Origin: Streptomyces sp. NBC_00523
Lineage (GTDB): Bacteria; Actinomycetota; Actinomycetes; Streptomycetales; Streptomycetaceae
DNA: 64,000 nt
Assembly (NCBI RefSeq): GCF_036346615.1
Contig: NZ_CP107836.1
Span: 5,518,001 to 5,582,000, forward strand
Direction: 5' to 3'
Of the stretch, positions 33,571-42,289 are shown piece by piece. The translations under genes were made by a program, and so were the position numbers. Every line of letters starts with the position of its first letter. The first letter of the stretch is position 1. The notes beneath the pieces are model-generated. The model worked only from the letters and a program-made list of their open reading frames with translations. It was not told the origin of the DNA and did no database searches.

Positions 33571-35183
33571 TTGACGTCCGCGGTCCTGTCGGCGCGCACC
33601 GCCGTCCGGGCAGCGCCGCCGCGCGCCGCGTCCGCCGCCGCGAACAGCTCGGCCGGACGCACCCCGCTGAACGCCTCCACGAGATGCCCGTCCGGCCTGA
33701 CCAGCAGAACCGTGTGCGCGGAGGCCCCCGGATAGCTCTCGGCCACCAGCAGTTCGGCCTTCACCGGCAGCCCCGCGACGGCCTCCGCCAGCCGGGGCAT
33801 CACTCCGGCGCGCATCCAGTGGCGCCGGTCCCACACTCCAGTGCCGGGCGCCACCAGCACCACGAGCAACTGCCCCTGCCCCAGCCGTTCCCGCAGCCGC
33901 ACCGGGGTGCCGTCGGGCGCCGTGACCCGCACATCGGCCACCGGCGCACCGGGGGGCGTGCCCACCGAGGCGTGCGCCTCGCTGCGCGCGGGCGCAAGGG
34001 GGGACAGGGCATAGGAAGGGGGCGCACCGAGGGGGCCACAGCCCAGATGCCCGTCCATCAGCAGGGTGTCGTGCCCCCGTGCGCTCCCCGGTACGAGCGT
34101 CCGCAGGCCTCCGCCGCCCCGCAGTATCGGCAGCGACTGGTCGGCGGCCCGCAGCCGTGCGGCGACGGCGGCCCGGCGTTCGGCCTGGTAGCTGTCGAGG
34201 AGCGCGTCGGACGCCCCGTGGTGCCAGGCGAGGGCCAGCTTCCAGGCCAGGTTCTCCGCGTCCCGCAGCCCCTCGTCGAGCCCCTGGGTGCCGAGGGCGC
34301 CGAGCAGATGGGCGGCGTCCCCGGCCAGGAAGGAACGCTTCACCCGCCACCGCCGGGCCAGCCGGTGGTGCAGCGTGTAGACCCCGGTGTCCAGCAGCTC
34401 GTACGGGGGTGTCTCGCCGCACCAGCCCGCCAGGGTGTCCCGGACCCGGGTGACCAGCGCGTCCGGCGTGACCAGTTCGCCGCGCGCGGGCAGCAGCCAG
34501 TCCAGCCGCCACACGTCGTCGGGCAGCGGGCGCGCCGTGACCTCGGCGCCACCGGTGCGCCAGGGCGGCGACCGGTGCAGCACGGCCTCACCGGGCCGGG
34601 GCAGCTCGGCGCGCAGTGCGGCCACGGCGTGCCGTTCCACCGCCGTACGCCCGGGAAACCGGATGTCGAGGAGTTTGCGCACGGTGGAGCGGGCCCCGTC
34701 GCAGCCGACCAGGTAGCTCCCGCGCCACCAGGTCGATCCGGGCTCCCTGGTGTGCACGGTGATGCCGGCCGGGTCCTGCTCCAGCGTGTCGATGCGGCTG
34801 GGCCCCGCGGTCTGCACCAGCTCCTGCGCGGCCACCGCGTCCCGCAGGCCCCGGACGAGCGCGTGCTGCGGTACGTGGACGGAGGCGGCCGGTACCTCGC
34901 TGCCCGGGACCGGGTCCTCGCCGAGCGACAGCTCGCGCACCAGCTGCCTGCGCCGCACCGAACGCCAGCCGGACCAGCGCAGTCCCTCGTCCCGCAGCGC
35001 CTTGCAGCCCAGCCGCTCAAGGAAGGCCGCGGTGTCCTCGCGCAGCACGACCGTACGGGCGGGGCGTGTCTCGTCGTTGTCGGGGTCCTCGTCGAGCAGC
35101 ACGGACGGCACGCCCTGTGCGGCGAGGGCCAGCGAGAGCGCCAGGCCGACCGGCCCGGCACCGACGACGATCACCGGGTCCAC
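33567..35183 (-). CDS. FAD-dependent monooxygenase
   Basis: A 538-residue flavoprotein hydroxylase of the phenol/polyketide hydroxylase group. The GxGxxG dinucleotide site is VVGAGPVGLALSLALA at the N-terminus, the second FAD motif SFLAGDAAHLLGALGTQGLD near residue 290 carries the GD ribose-binding pair, and the C-terminal ~150 residues form a thioredoxin-like domain without catalytic cysteines. Substrate unknown; no biosynthetic neighbours are present. GTG 35183 is preceded by GGGGGA. It ends 32 nt before the leader peptide of the cdo operon. Confidence 0.85.
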   Translation of the reverse strand: MDPVIVVGAGPVGLALSLALAAQGVPSVLLDEDPDNDETRPARTVVLREDTAAFLERLGCKALRDEGLRWSGWRSVRRRQLVRELSLGEDPVPGSEVPAASVHVPQHALVRGLRDAVAAQELVQTAGPSRIDTLEQDPAGITVHTREPGSTWWRGSYLVGCDGARSTVRKLLDIRFPGRTAVERHAVAALRAELPRPGEAVLHRSPPWRTGGAEVTARPLPDDVWRLDWLLPARGELVTPDALVTRVRDTLAGWCGETPPYELLDTGVYTLHHRLARRWRVKRSFLAGDAAHLLGALGTQGLDEGLRDAENLAWKLALAWHHGASDALLDSYQAERRAAVAARLRAADQSLPILRGGGGLRTLVPGSARGHDTLLMDGHLGCGPLGAPPSYALSPLAPARSEAHASVGTPPGAPVADVRVTAPDGTPVRLRERLGQGQLLVVLVAPGTGVWDRRHWMRAGVMPRLAEAVAGLPVKAELLVAESYPGASAHTVLLVRPDGHLVEAFSGVRPAELFAAADAARGGAARTAVRADRTADVN

Positions 35184-35303
35184 GGTGCGTCCCCCGTCGG
35201 AAGCGCGGCGAAACGGAACGGTCCGGTGGAACGGAACGGAAGGTGCGCGGGCGTCGAAGGGGGTGCTGCGGCGTCGGGGACTCGGTGCGCGATCACAGAA
35301 CGT

Positions 35304-35332
35304 ATGCAACCTACTGCCGGTGCTTGCGTCAA
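35304..35332 (-). promoter_or_regulatory. possible promoter of FAD monooxygenase gene
   Basis: Minus strand TTGACG (35332-35327), 17-nt spacer, TTGCAT (35309-35304). The leader to GTG 35183 is about 115 nt and contains two copies of CCGTTCCGTT (35211-35240). Confidence 0.35.
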
Positions 35333-35348
35333 GCGACGCCGGAACGCG

Positions 35349-35384
35349 GCGAGGGGCGGTGGCAGGTGTGCCACCGCCCCTCGC
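35349..35384 (-). terminator. terminator of gluABCD operon
   Basis: GCGAGGGGCGGTGGCA-GGTG-TGCCACCGCCCCTCGC: perfect 16-bp arms with a 4-nt loop, 20 nt downstream of the gluD stop. Confidence 0.88.
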
Positions 35385-35404
35385 GGGCGTCGTACGACGA
35401 GCCG

Positions 35405-36316
35405 TCAGGCGGCGGTTCCGTCGTCCATGTTGAGCGACGGCGCACCGACCGTCTCCGGTTCGCCCCCCGGCCCGGTGCCCACGACCGCGCCCGTGCTCTT
35501 CTTCCCGCGCCGGAGCCGACGCTCCAGCCAGCTGGCGAACGACGTCAGGGCGAAGTTCAGCGCGAGGTACACCACCGCGACGATCGTGAAGCAGGCGATG
35601 GTGTTCGCCCCGTAGTTCGCGGACATCGGCCGCACCGAGGCCAGCAGCTCCGGGTAGCTCAGTACCGCGCCGCCGAGAGCGGTGTCCTTCACGATCACCA
35701 CGAGCTGGCTGACGATGGCCGGCAGCATCGCGGTGACCGCCTGCGGCAGCAGCACGAAGACCATCGTCTGGCCCTTGCGCATGCCGATCGCCTTGGCCGC
35801 GTCCGTCTGCCCGCGGGGGAGCGTCAGGATGCCTGCCCGCACGATCTCGGCGAGCACCGACGCGTTGTAGAGCACCAGACCCGTCACGACGGCGTACAGC
35901 AGACGCGTGTCCGGTTCCAGGTCGGTGTACTCGGAGTACATCGCGTTGGCGATGATCATCAGGAGCAGTACGGGAATGGCGCGGAAGAACTCCACGATCA
36001 CTCCGCCGGGAACGCGCACCCAGCGGTGGTCCGAGAGCCGGCCGATCCCGAAGAGCGCGCCCAGCGGCAGCGCGATGAGCAGCGCGTAGAACGCCGCCTT
36101 GATCGTGTTCTGGAAGCCCGGCCAGATGTACGTCTCCCACGCCTGGGTGTCGGCGAAGAACGGCTTCCACTTGACCCAGTCGAGCTGGTGCTTCTCGGCG
36201 AGGCCGTCGTACACCCACCACACCACCGCCGCGGCGGCCAGTACGAAGAGAACGGTGTACAGGATGTTGCGCCGCTTGGCGCGGGGCCCCTGGGCGTCGT
36301 ACAGGACGGAGCTCAT
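35405..36316 (-). CDS. gluD: glutamate ABC transporter permease GluD
   Basis: A 303-residue permease with five or more hydrophobic segments. The HisM-type amino-acid permease signature is seen in GFQNTIKAAFYALLIALPLG (~75-94) and the EAA loop in AKAIGMRKGQTMVFVLLPQA (~180-199). With GluC it makes the membrane channel of the GluABCD importer. The ATG overlaps the gluC stop (ATGA). The C-terminal tail is Gly/Pro-rich and variable. A perfect terminator follows. Confidence 0.92.
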   Translation of the reverse strand: MSSVLYDAQGPRAKRRNILYTVLFVLAAAAVVWWVYDGLAEKHQLDWVKWKPFFADTQAWETYIWPGFQNTIKAAFYALLIALPLGALFGIGRLSDHRWVRVPGGVIVEFFRAIPVLLLMIIANAMYSEYTDLEPDTRLLYAVVTGLVLYNASVLAEIVRAGILTLPRGQTDAAKAIGMRKGQTMVFVLLPQAVTAMLPAIVSQLVVIVKDTALGGAVLSYPELLASVRPMSANYGANTIACFTIVAVVYLALNFALTSFASWLERRLRRGKKSTGAVVGTGPGGEPETVGAPSLNMDDGTAA

Positions 36317-36981
36317 CGCTTCACCGCCACCTTCTTGGCGACCCAGCCGAGGATGAGGCCGGTCGGGAGGGTCAGGATGATGAAGCCGAGGACGAACACA
36401 CCGGAGATCAGCAGCAGCTGGGCCTCGTTCTCGACCATTTCCTTCATCAGGTACGAGGCTTCCGCGACCCCGATCGCCGCTGCGACGGTGGTGTTCTTCG
36501 TCAGTGCGATGAGTACGTTGGACAGCGGGTTGACCACCGACCGGAACGCCTGCGGGAGCACGATCAGCCGGAGCACCTGGCCGAAGCTGAGCCCGAGTGC
36601 CCGGGCCGCCTCCGCCTGGCCGACCGGCACCGTGTTGATGCCTGAACGGAGGGCCTCGCACACGAACGACGCCGTGTAGGCGGTGAAGGCGAGCACCGCG
36701 AGCCGGAAGTTGATGACCTTGAAGTCGCCTCCGCCCCCGAGTGTGATCTGAAGAGTCTGGAAGAGGCCCAGCGAGGCGAAGACGATGATCACGGTCAGCG
36801 GAATGTTCCGGACCACGTTCACATAGACGGTCGCGAAACCGCGCATCAGGGGGACCGGGCTGACCCTCATGCCGGCCAGCAGCGTTCCCCATACGAGGGA
36901 GCCGAGGGCGGAGAACACGGTGAGCTTCACCGTGACCCAGAAGGCCCCCAACAGGTCATAACCATCAAGAAAGTCGAACAC
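36313..36981 (-). CDS. gluC: glutamate ABC transporter permease GluC
   Basis: A 222-residue permease of the polar amino-acid type with several hydrophobic segments; the EAA-like loop is AARALGLSFGQVLRLIVLPQ (~130-149). GTG 36981 gives MFDFLDGYDLL, the usual GluC start, with GGGAG just upstream; GTG 36999 would add six residues but has no ribosome site. Its stop overlaps gluD. A perfect 12-bp hairpin separates it from gluB. Confidence 0.92.
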   Translation of the reverse strand: MFDFLDGYDLLGAFWVTVKLTVFSALGSLVWGTLLAGMRVSPVPLMRGFATVYVNVVRNIPLTVIIVFASLGLFQTLQITLGGGGDFKVINFRLAVLAFTAYTASFVCEALRSGINTVPVGQAEAARALGLSFGQVLRLIVLPQAFRSVVNPLSNVLIALTKNTTVAAAIGVAEASYLMKEMVENEAQLLLISGVFVLGFIILTLPTGLILGWVAKKVAVKR

Positions 36982-37013
36982 GATCTCCCGTGCTTCCACG
37001 TGTAGGAGGGCGC

Positions 37014-37042
37014 GGCGCGCCGCCGTTCAGCGGCGGCGCGCC
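37014..37042 (-). promoter_or_regulatory. intercistronic hairpin between gluB and gluC
   Basis: GGCGCGCCGCCG-5 nt-CGGCGGCGCGCC, perfect 12-bp arms, lying 14 nt after the gluB stop and before gluC. In transporter operons such structures let the binding-protein message outlast or outnumber the permease message; here that is inference. Confidence 0.7.
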
Positions 37043-37056
37043 CGGTCAGCCCTGCT

Positions 37057-37899
37057 TCACTTGACGACGTTGCCGATCTTCGGAGCCTTCTCGTTCTTGT
37101 AGCCGGCCGGACCGAAGTTCGCGTCCACGGCCTTCTGCCACGAGCCGTCCGAAACCATCTTGGTCAGCGCGTCGTTGATCTTCTTCTTGAGGTCGGCGTC
37201 GCCCTTCTTCAGGCCGATGCCGTAGTTCTCGTTGGTCATCTTGAAGCCGGCCAGCTTGAACTTGCCCTTGTTGGCGTCCTGCGAGGCGTAGCCGGCCAGG
37301 ATGCTGTCGTCCGTGGTCAGCGCGTCGACGGCCTTGTTCTCGAGGCCGGTCAGGCACTCCGAGTAGCCGCCGTACTCCAGCAGCTGCGCCTTCGGGGCCA
37401 GCTTGTCGTGGACGTTCTGCGCGGAGGTCGAACCGGCGACCGAGCAGAGCTTCTTGTTGTTCAGGTCCTCGGGCTTCTTGAACGAGTCGTCGTCCGCGCG
37501 GACCAGGATGTCCTGGTGGGCCAGCAGGTACGGACCGGCGAAGTCGACCTTCTGCAGGCGCTCGTCGGTGATGGAGTAGGAGGCGACGATGAACTTGACG
37601 TCACCGCGCGAGATCGCCGTCTCGCGGTCGGCGCTCTTCGTCTCCTTGAACTCGATGTTCTTGGCGTCGTAGCCGAGCTCCTTGGCGACGTACGTGGCGA
37701 CGTCGACGTCGAAGCCGGTGAACTTGCCGTCCGGCGTCTTCAGGCCGATACCCGGCTGGTCGATCTTGATGCCGATGGTGATCTTCTTGCCGCCACCCGA
37801 ACCGGCCGAGTCGTCCTTGTCGTCGGAACCACAGGCGGTAGCGGTGAGGGCGAGGGCGAGCACGGCGGCCGAGGCGGCGGTGACCTTACGAAGCTGCAT
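37057..37899 (-). CDS. gluB: glutamate-binding lipoprotein GluB
   Basis: A 280-residue periplasmic-binding-type lipoprotein. Signal peptide with lipobox LTATAC, lipidated Cys at 23, then a Ser/Gly/Asp linker. The family-3 solute-binding core includes IGIKIDQPGIGLKTPDGKFT, GFDVDVATYVAKELG and two lobes joined by hinge strands. It captures extracellular glutamate for GluACD. It is second in the operon, 69 nt after gluA and before the 37014-37042 hairpin, a position that favours overproduction of the binding protein. Confidence 0.93.
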   Translation of the reverse strand: MQLRKVTAASAAVLALALTATACGSDDKDDSAGSGGGKKITIGIKIDQPGIGLKTPDGKFTGFDVDVATYVAKELGYDAKNIEFKETKSADRETAISRGDVKFIVASYSITDERLQKVDFAGPYLLAHQDILVRADDDSFKKPEDLNNKKLCSVAGSTSAQNVHDKLAPKAQLLEYGGYSECLTGLENKAVDALTTDDSILAGYASQDANKGKFKLAGFKMTNENYGIGLKKGDADLKKKINDALTKMVSDGSWQKAVDANFGPAGYKNEKAPKIGNVVK

Positions 37900-37968
37900 G
37901 GTGGAATTCCCTAGAGTTGACGCGAAGTGAGTGATCAGCGGATACCGGAGCCGGTACGGCGGGCTCCG

Positions 37969-38757
37969 TCAGTGGTGAAGGATCTTCGACAGGAAGTCCT
38001 TGGCCCGGTCACTGCGCGGGTTGCTGAAGAACTGGTCGGGCGTGGCCTCTTCGACGATCTTTCCGTCCGCCATGAAGACGACCCGGTTCGCCGCCGAGCG
38101 CGCGAAGCCCATCTCGTGGGTGACGACGACCATCGTCATGCCCTCGCGGGCGAGCTGCTGCATGACTTCCAGCACCTCGTTGATCATCTCCGGGTCGAGA
38201 GCCGAGGTCGGCTCGTCGAAGAGCATGACCTTCGGGTCCATCGCCAGGGCCCGGGCGATCGCGACGCGCTGCTGCTGGCCGCCGGAGAGCTGGGAGGGGT
38301 ACTTGTCGGCCTGCGTACCGACGCCCACCCGGTCGAGCAGCGAACGCGCCTTGTCCTCGGCCGCCTTCTTGTCCGTCTTGCGGACCTTCAGCTGCCCGAG
38401 CATCACGTTCTCGAGGACCGTCTTGTGGGCGAAGAGATTGAACGACTGGAAGACCATGCCGACATCGGCACGCAGCCGCGCCAGCTCCTTGCCCTCCGCG
38501 GGCAACGGCTTCCCGTCGATCGTGATCGCGCCCGAGTCGATCGTCTCCAAGCGGTTGATCGTGCGGCACAGCGTGGACTTACCGGACCCGGACGGCCCGA
38601 TGACGACCACGACCTCGCCGCGGGCGATCGTCAGGTCGATGTCCTGGAGCACATGCAGCGCGCCGAAGTGCTTGTTGACGTTGCTCAGCACAACCAGATC
38701 GCCGGCGGGCGCGGGTGCAGCGTCCTCGGCGCCCTTGGTCACTGAAACTCCGCTCAT
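37969..38757 (-). CDS. gluA: glutamate ABC transporter ATP-binding protein GluA
   Basis: A 262-residue ABC ATPase. Walker A GPSGSGKST (~54), Q-loop VFQSFNLF (~100), signature LSGGQQQR (~157), Walker B VMLFDEPTSALD (~178) and switch His THE (~213) are intact. It drives glutamate uptake by GluBCD. ATG 38757 is the longest sensible start, but GTG 38742 (VTKGAEDAAPAP) has GGAG at 5 nt and may be used instead. It is first in gluABCD, divergent from gluR across 328 bp; GluR is reported to control this operon in S. coelicolor. Confidence 0.93.
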   Translation of the reverse strand: MSGVSVTKGAEDAAPAPAGDLVVLSNVNKHFGALHVLQDIDLTIARGEVVVVIGPSGSGKSTLCRTINRLETIDSGAITIDGKPLPAEGKELARLRADVGMVFQSFNLFAHKTVLENVMLGQLKVRKTDKKAAEDKARSLLDRVGVGTQADKYPSQLSGGQQQRVAIARALAMDPKVMLFDEPTSALDPEMINEVLEVMQQLAREGMTMVVVTHEMGFARSAANRVVFMADGKIVEEATPDQFFSNPRSDRAKDFLSKILHH

Positions 38758-39085
38758 CGGCTTCTTGCTCCGTCCTCCTCGGTTGGGAAGGACCCTAGTG
38801 ACGCAGTGCTACGAACGTCATTACATCTGAGCGGAAATTGAGCATAACGATCCGGCGGCAACCGGACACTCCGTGTGAACGGGACGTCACGCCGCTCGTA
38901 CCGGCCGTACCGGGTGCATAACGGAAACCCGGATACAACGGGCAGGCCCTTGACTGTCCACCCGTGATCGGCGTGGATTCCCTGGTACACCCCTACGTGA
39001 AACACCCCGGAACGGGGAAGTGACCGGGGGCGTACACGACCGTACGGACCGATCGCCGGCACACGCCGCTGCCAAGAGGGGGGCC
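38758..39085. promoter_or_regulatory. gluA-gluR divergent intergenic region
   Basis: 328 bp without a gene. Two inverted repeats stand out: CCGGGT-N11-ACCCGG (38910-38932) near the middle, and CCCCG-GAA-CGGGG (39005-39017) nearer gluR; a direct repeat CGTACA/CGTACG (39031-39046) lies between the latter and gluR. GluR is known to bind in this interval in S. coelicolor; which element is used cannot be told from sequence. I could not identify clear -10/-35 pairs for gluA. Confidence 0.5.
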
Positions 39086-39778
39086 ATGAGACTGCTGCTC
39101 GTCGAGGACGACAACCACGTCGCCGCCGCCCTGTCCGCGATTCTCGCCCGGCACGGCTTCCAGGTCGTCCACGCCCGCAGCGGCGACGAGGCCCTGCAGG
39201 CGCTCCTGCCCACCGACACCGAGCCCTTCGGCGTCGTGCTCCTCGACCTCGGCCTTCCCGACCAGGACGGCTACGAGGTGTGCGGCAAGATCCGCAAGCG
39301 CAGTTCCGTGCCGGTGATCATGGTCACCGCCCGCGCCGACGTACGCTCCCGCATCCACGGACTCAACCTCGGCGCCGACGACTACGTGACCAAGCCGTAC
39401 GACACCGGCGAGCTGCTGGCCCGTATCCACGCCGTCAGCCGGCGGAAGGCGAGCAACGAGGACACCGTGTCCACACCCGTCGCGGCGCTGCGCCTGGGGC
39501 ACGTCAGCATCGAGCTGCCCACCCGCCGGGTCAGCGTCGACGGCACGGAGGTGCAGCTCACCCGCAAGGAGTTCGACCTGCTCGCGCTCCTCGCCCAGCG
39601 CCCCGGAGTGGTCTTCCGCCGCGAACAGATCATCAGCGAGGTGTGGCGCACCAGCTGGGAGGGAACGGGCCGCACGCTGGAGGTGCACGTCGCCTCGCTC
39701 CGGTCCAAGCTGCGGCTGCCCGCCCTGATCGAGACGGTGCGCGGGGTCGGCTACCGCCTCGTCTCCCCGTCCGCGTAA
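39086..39778 (+). CDS. gluR: OmpR-family response regulator GluR
   Basis: A 230-residue regulator: receiver (~2-118) with DD at 8-9, phospho-acceptor Asp ~53 in VVLLDLGLPDQDG and Lys in VTKPYD (~103), then a winged helix (~135-228) with LTRKEFDLLALLAQRPG and the terminal ETVRGVGYRLV. ATG 39086 has a strong GAGGGGGG site. It is divergent from gluABCD, and with the kinase downstream matches GluR-GluK, the glutamate-responsive system that activates gluABCD. Confidence 0.9.
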   Translation: MRLLLVEDDNHVAAALSAILARHGFQVVHARSGDEALQALLPTDTEPFGVVLLDLGLPDQDGYEVCGKIRKRSSVPVIMVTARADVRSRIHGLNLGADDYVTKPYDTGELLARIHAVSRRKASNEDTVSTPVAALRLGHVSIELPTRRVSVDGTEVQLTRKEFDLLALLAQRPGVVFRREQIISEVWRTSWEGTGRTLEVHVASLRSKLRLPALIETVRGVGYRLVSPSA

Positions 39779-39793
39779 AGGCGTACGTCCCCG

Positions 39794-41188
39794 GTGCGTA
39801 CCCGGCTGCTCCCGCTGCTCATCGTCCTGATGGCGAGTGTCCTGCTCGCCCTCGGCTTCCCGCTCGCCGTCAGCGTGGCCGCCGCCGAACAGCAGCGCGT
39901 CGTGATCGACCGCATCGACGACACGGCACGCTTCGCCGCACTCGCCCAGTTCATCACCGAGCGCACCAGCGGCTACGACGAACGGCGCCGTACCCTCCAG
40001 ACCGAACTGGAAACGTACAACTCGGTGTACGGGATCCGCGCCGGTGTCTTCTACCGTGACGACTCCGCCATGGCGAAGGCCCCGGACACGTGGCGGCTGC
40101 CTGTCGAGGGGGAGGGGCGCGCCGCCTTCAGCGAGGCGCTGCTCGGCCGCCGCAGCCACGACCCGCCCCAGGTCTGGCCCTGGCAGAACGGCCGTGTGGT
40201 CGTCGCCTCGCCCGTCGTACGCGACGGAGACGTCATCGCCGTCGTCGTCATCGACTCGCCCACCGGCCAGATGCGCGGCGACACGATCCGCGGCTGGCTG
40301 CTCATCGCGGCGGGCGAGGCGGTCGCGATGCTGGTCGCCGTCGGCGCCGCGATCCGGCTCACCGGCTGGGTCCTGCTGCCCGTCGAGACCCTGGACGCCG
40401 CGGCCCACGACATCGCCAGCGGCCGCATGCGCTCCCGGGTCGCCGCATCCGGCGGGCCCCCGGAACTCAGGCGGCTGGCCCGCTCGTTCAACGAGATGGC
40501 CGACAACGTCGAGGACGTCCTGGAGCAGCAGCGCGCCTTCGTCGCCGACGCCTCCCACCAGTTGCGCAACCCACTGGCCGCCCTGCTGCTGCGCATCGAA
40601 CTGCTCGCCCTCGAACTGCCGGAGGGCAACGAGGAGATCGCCTCCGTGCGCACCGAGGGCCGCCGCCTCGGCCAGGTCCTGGACGACCTGCTCGACCTCG
40701 CGCTCGCCGAGCACGCCGAGAGCGACCTCCAGCTCACGGACATCGGCGCCCTCACCGCCGAACGCGTCGCGTCCTGGCGGCCGGTGGCCGAGGAGAAGGG
40801 CGTACGGCTCCGGGCCGACGGACCGCCCGCCGTCACGGCCTGGGCGGACCCCATCGCCCTGTCCAGCGCGCTCGACGCCATCATCGACAACGCCCTCAAA
40901 TTCACGCCCGCCGACGAGGAGGTCCGCGTCACCGTCGCCTCCGGCAGCGAGGACGTCACGGTGGCCGTCGCCGACGGCGGGCCCGGCCTCACCGACCAGG
41001 AGCTGGAACGGGTCGGCGACCGCTTCTGGCGCAGCTCCCAGCACCAGAACATCCAGGGCTCGGGCCTCGGCCTCTCCATCTCGCAGGCGCTCCTCGCGGC
41101 GGGCGGCGGCTCCCTCTCGTACGCGCGCAAGGAGCCGTACGGGCTCAGCGTCACGGTCTCCGTGCCGCGCCACGACCCCAAGGGCTGA
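39794..41188 (+). CDS. gluK: sensor histidine kinase GluK
   Basis: A 464-residue membrane kinase. Helix 1 lies at ~5-30 (LLIVLMASVLLALGFPLAV), an extracellular sensor at ~32-165, helix 2 at ~166-190, HAMP ~192-245, HisKA with His ~255 in DASHQLRNPLAAL, and HATPase with DNALKF, ADGGPGL and GSGLGLSIS (~355-455). GTG start 15 nt after gluR, so gluRK are co-transcribed. The C-terminus comes within 3 nt of the convergent TAXI-protein gene. GluK is thought to sense glutamate. Confidence 0.9.
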   Translation: MRTRLLPLLIVLMASVLLALGFPLAVSVAAAEQQRVVIDRIDDTARFAALAQFITERTSGYDERRRTLQTELETYNSVYGIRAGVFYRDDSAMAKAPDTWRLPVEGEGRAAFSEALLGRRSHDPPQVWPWQNGRVVVASPVVRDGDVIAVVVIDSPTGQMRGDTIRGWLLIAAGEAVAMLVAVGAAIRLTGWVLLPVETLDAAAHDIASGRMRSRVAASGGPPELRRLARSFNEMADNVEDVLEQQRAFVADASHQLRNPLAALLLRIELLALELPEGNEEIASVRTEGRRLGQVLDDLLDLALAEHAESDLQLTDIGALTAERVASWRPVAEEKGVRLRADGPPAVTAWADPIALSSALDAIIDNALKFTPADEEVRVTVASGSEDVTVAVADGGPGLTDQELERVGDRFWRSSQHQNIQGSGLGLSISQALLAAGGGSLSYARKEPYGLSVTVSVPRHDPKG

Positions 41189-41191
41189 GAG

Positions 41192-42190
41192 CTACGGCTT
41201 GACCGAGCGGTAGTAGCGCTTCGCCCCTTCGTGCAGCGGGAGCGGATCGGTGTAGATGGCCGTCCGCAGGTCCACCAGCTGCGCCGCGTGCACCTCGCGC
41301 CCGATGCGGTCGCGGCTGTCGATCACGGTCCGCGTGAACGCCTCGGTCATCGCCGCGTCCGTGCGGTCCGTGGTGACCAGCACATTGGCGACCGCCACCG
41401 TGGGTACGGCCTGGCCCTGCTGCGCGTTGCGGTACGCGTCGGCGGGCATCACGGCCGACCGGTAGTAGCGGGTGGAACCGCCCGCCGACTGGAGCTGCTT
41501 GATCAGCGGCTCCTCCAGCGGAACCAGCCGGATCGCGAACCGCTCCGACAGATCGGTCACCGCCGTCGTGGGCAGCCCGCCCGACCAGAAGAACGCGTCG
41601 ATCCTGCCCTCCTCCAGCAGCTTCGGCATCGTGTCGATGCCCACCGGCAACGGCGTCACGTCATTGACCGGATCGAGACCCGCGGCCGTCATCAGCCGAT
41701 CCGCGACCAGCTTCACCCCCGACCCCGCCTGGCCCACGGCGACCGTACGGCCGCGCAGATCCGCCACGCTGTCGATGTCCGAGTCCCGCTTCACGACCAG
41801 CTGTATGTAGTCGTCGTACAGCCGGACACAGCCGCGCAGCCGCTCGTAGCCGGGCTTCCGGGCGCGCAGATAGGTGGCGACGGCATCGGTGGTGGCGATG
41901 GTGAAGTCCGCCTTGCCCGCCGCGACCCTGGCCAGGTTCTGCTGCGAGCCCTCGCTGGTCTGGAGATTTATCGACACATCGGGCAGATCCTTGGCCAGGG
42001 CCCCCTTCAGCCGCTCCCCATAGCGCTGGTAGACGCCGCTGCGCACCCCCGTACTGAACGACAGGGTGCCGGTGGGCGCCGGGTCGCCGAGCGGGAGCAG
42101 CCACCAGAGCAGCAGTCCGAGCACGACGGCGAGGGCGGCGCCCGCCCGCAGGGAGCGACGCCGGCCGATTCGGGACAGGGCCGGGAGCAT
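41192..42190 (-). CDS. TAXI-type solute-binding protein
   Basis: A 332-residue extracytoplasmic binding protein. One N-terminal membrane helix (~17-36, GAALAVVLGLLLWWLLPLG) without a lipobox, then a TAXI-family (NMT1-like) two-lobe core: FSTGVRSGVYQRYGERL, SEGSQQNLARVAAGKADFT, GRTVAVGQAGSGVKLVADRL and FFWSGGLPTTAV. TAXI proteins normally feed TRAP permeases, but no TRAP subunit is encoded nearby. A Thermus TAXI protein was crystallised with glutamate, and this gene touches gluK, so a glutamate-sensing accessory role is plausible inference. Divergent from miaB. Confidence 0.85.
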   Translation of the reverse strand: MLPALSRIGRRRSLRAGAALAVVLGLLLWWLLPLGDPAPTGTLSFSTGVRSGVYQRYGERLKGALAKDLPDVSINLQTSEGSQQNLARVAAGKADFTIATTDAVATYLRARKPGYERLRGCVRLYDDYIQLVVKRDSDIDSVADLRGRTVAVGQAGSGVKLVADRLMTAAGLDPVNDVTPLPVGIDTMPKLLEEGRIDAFFWSGGLPTTAVTDLSERFAIRLVPLEEPLIKQLQSAGGSTRYYRSAVMPADAYRNAQQGQAVPTVAVANVLVTTDRTDAAMTEAFTRTVIDSRDRIGREVHAAQLVDLRTAIYTDPLPLHEGAKRYYRSVKP

Positions 42191-42289
42191 GGCGGCGATC
42201 CTGCCAGGTCGTTCCCGGCCGTGGCCAGGGGCGTCGTCGGATCACCCGCCCGAGGCGGAGGGATCCCGGACACCACCTACCCTTGTCAC

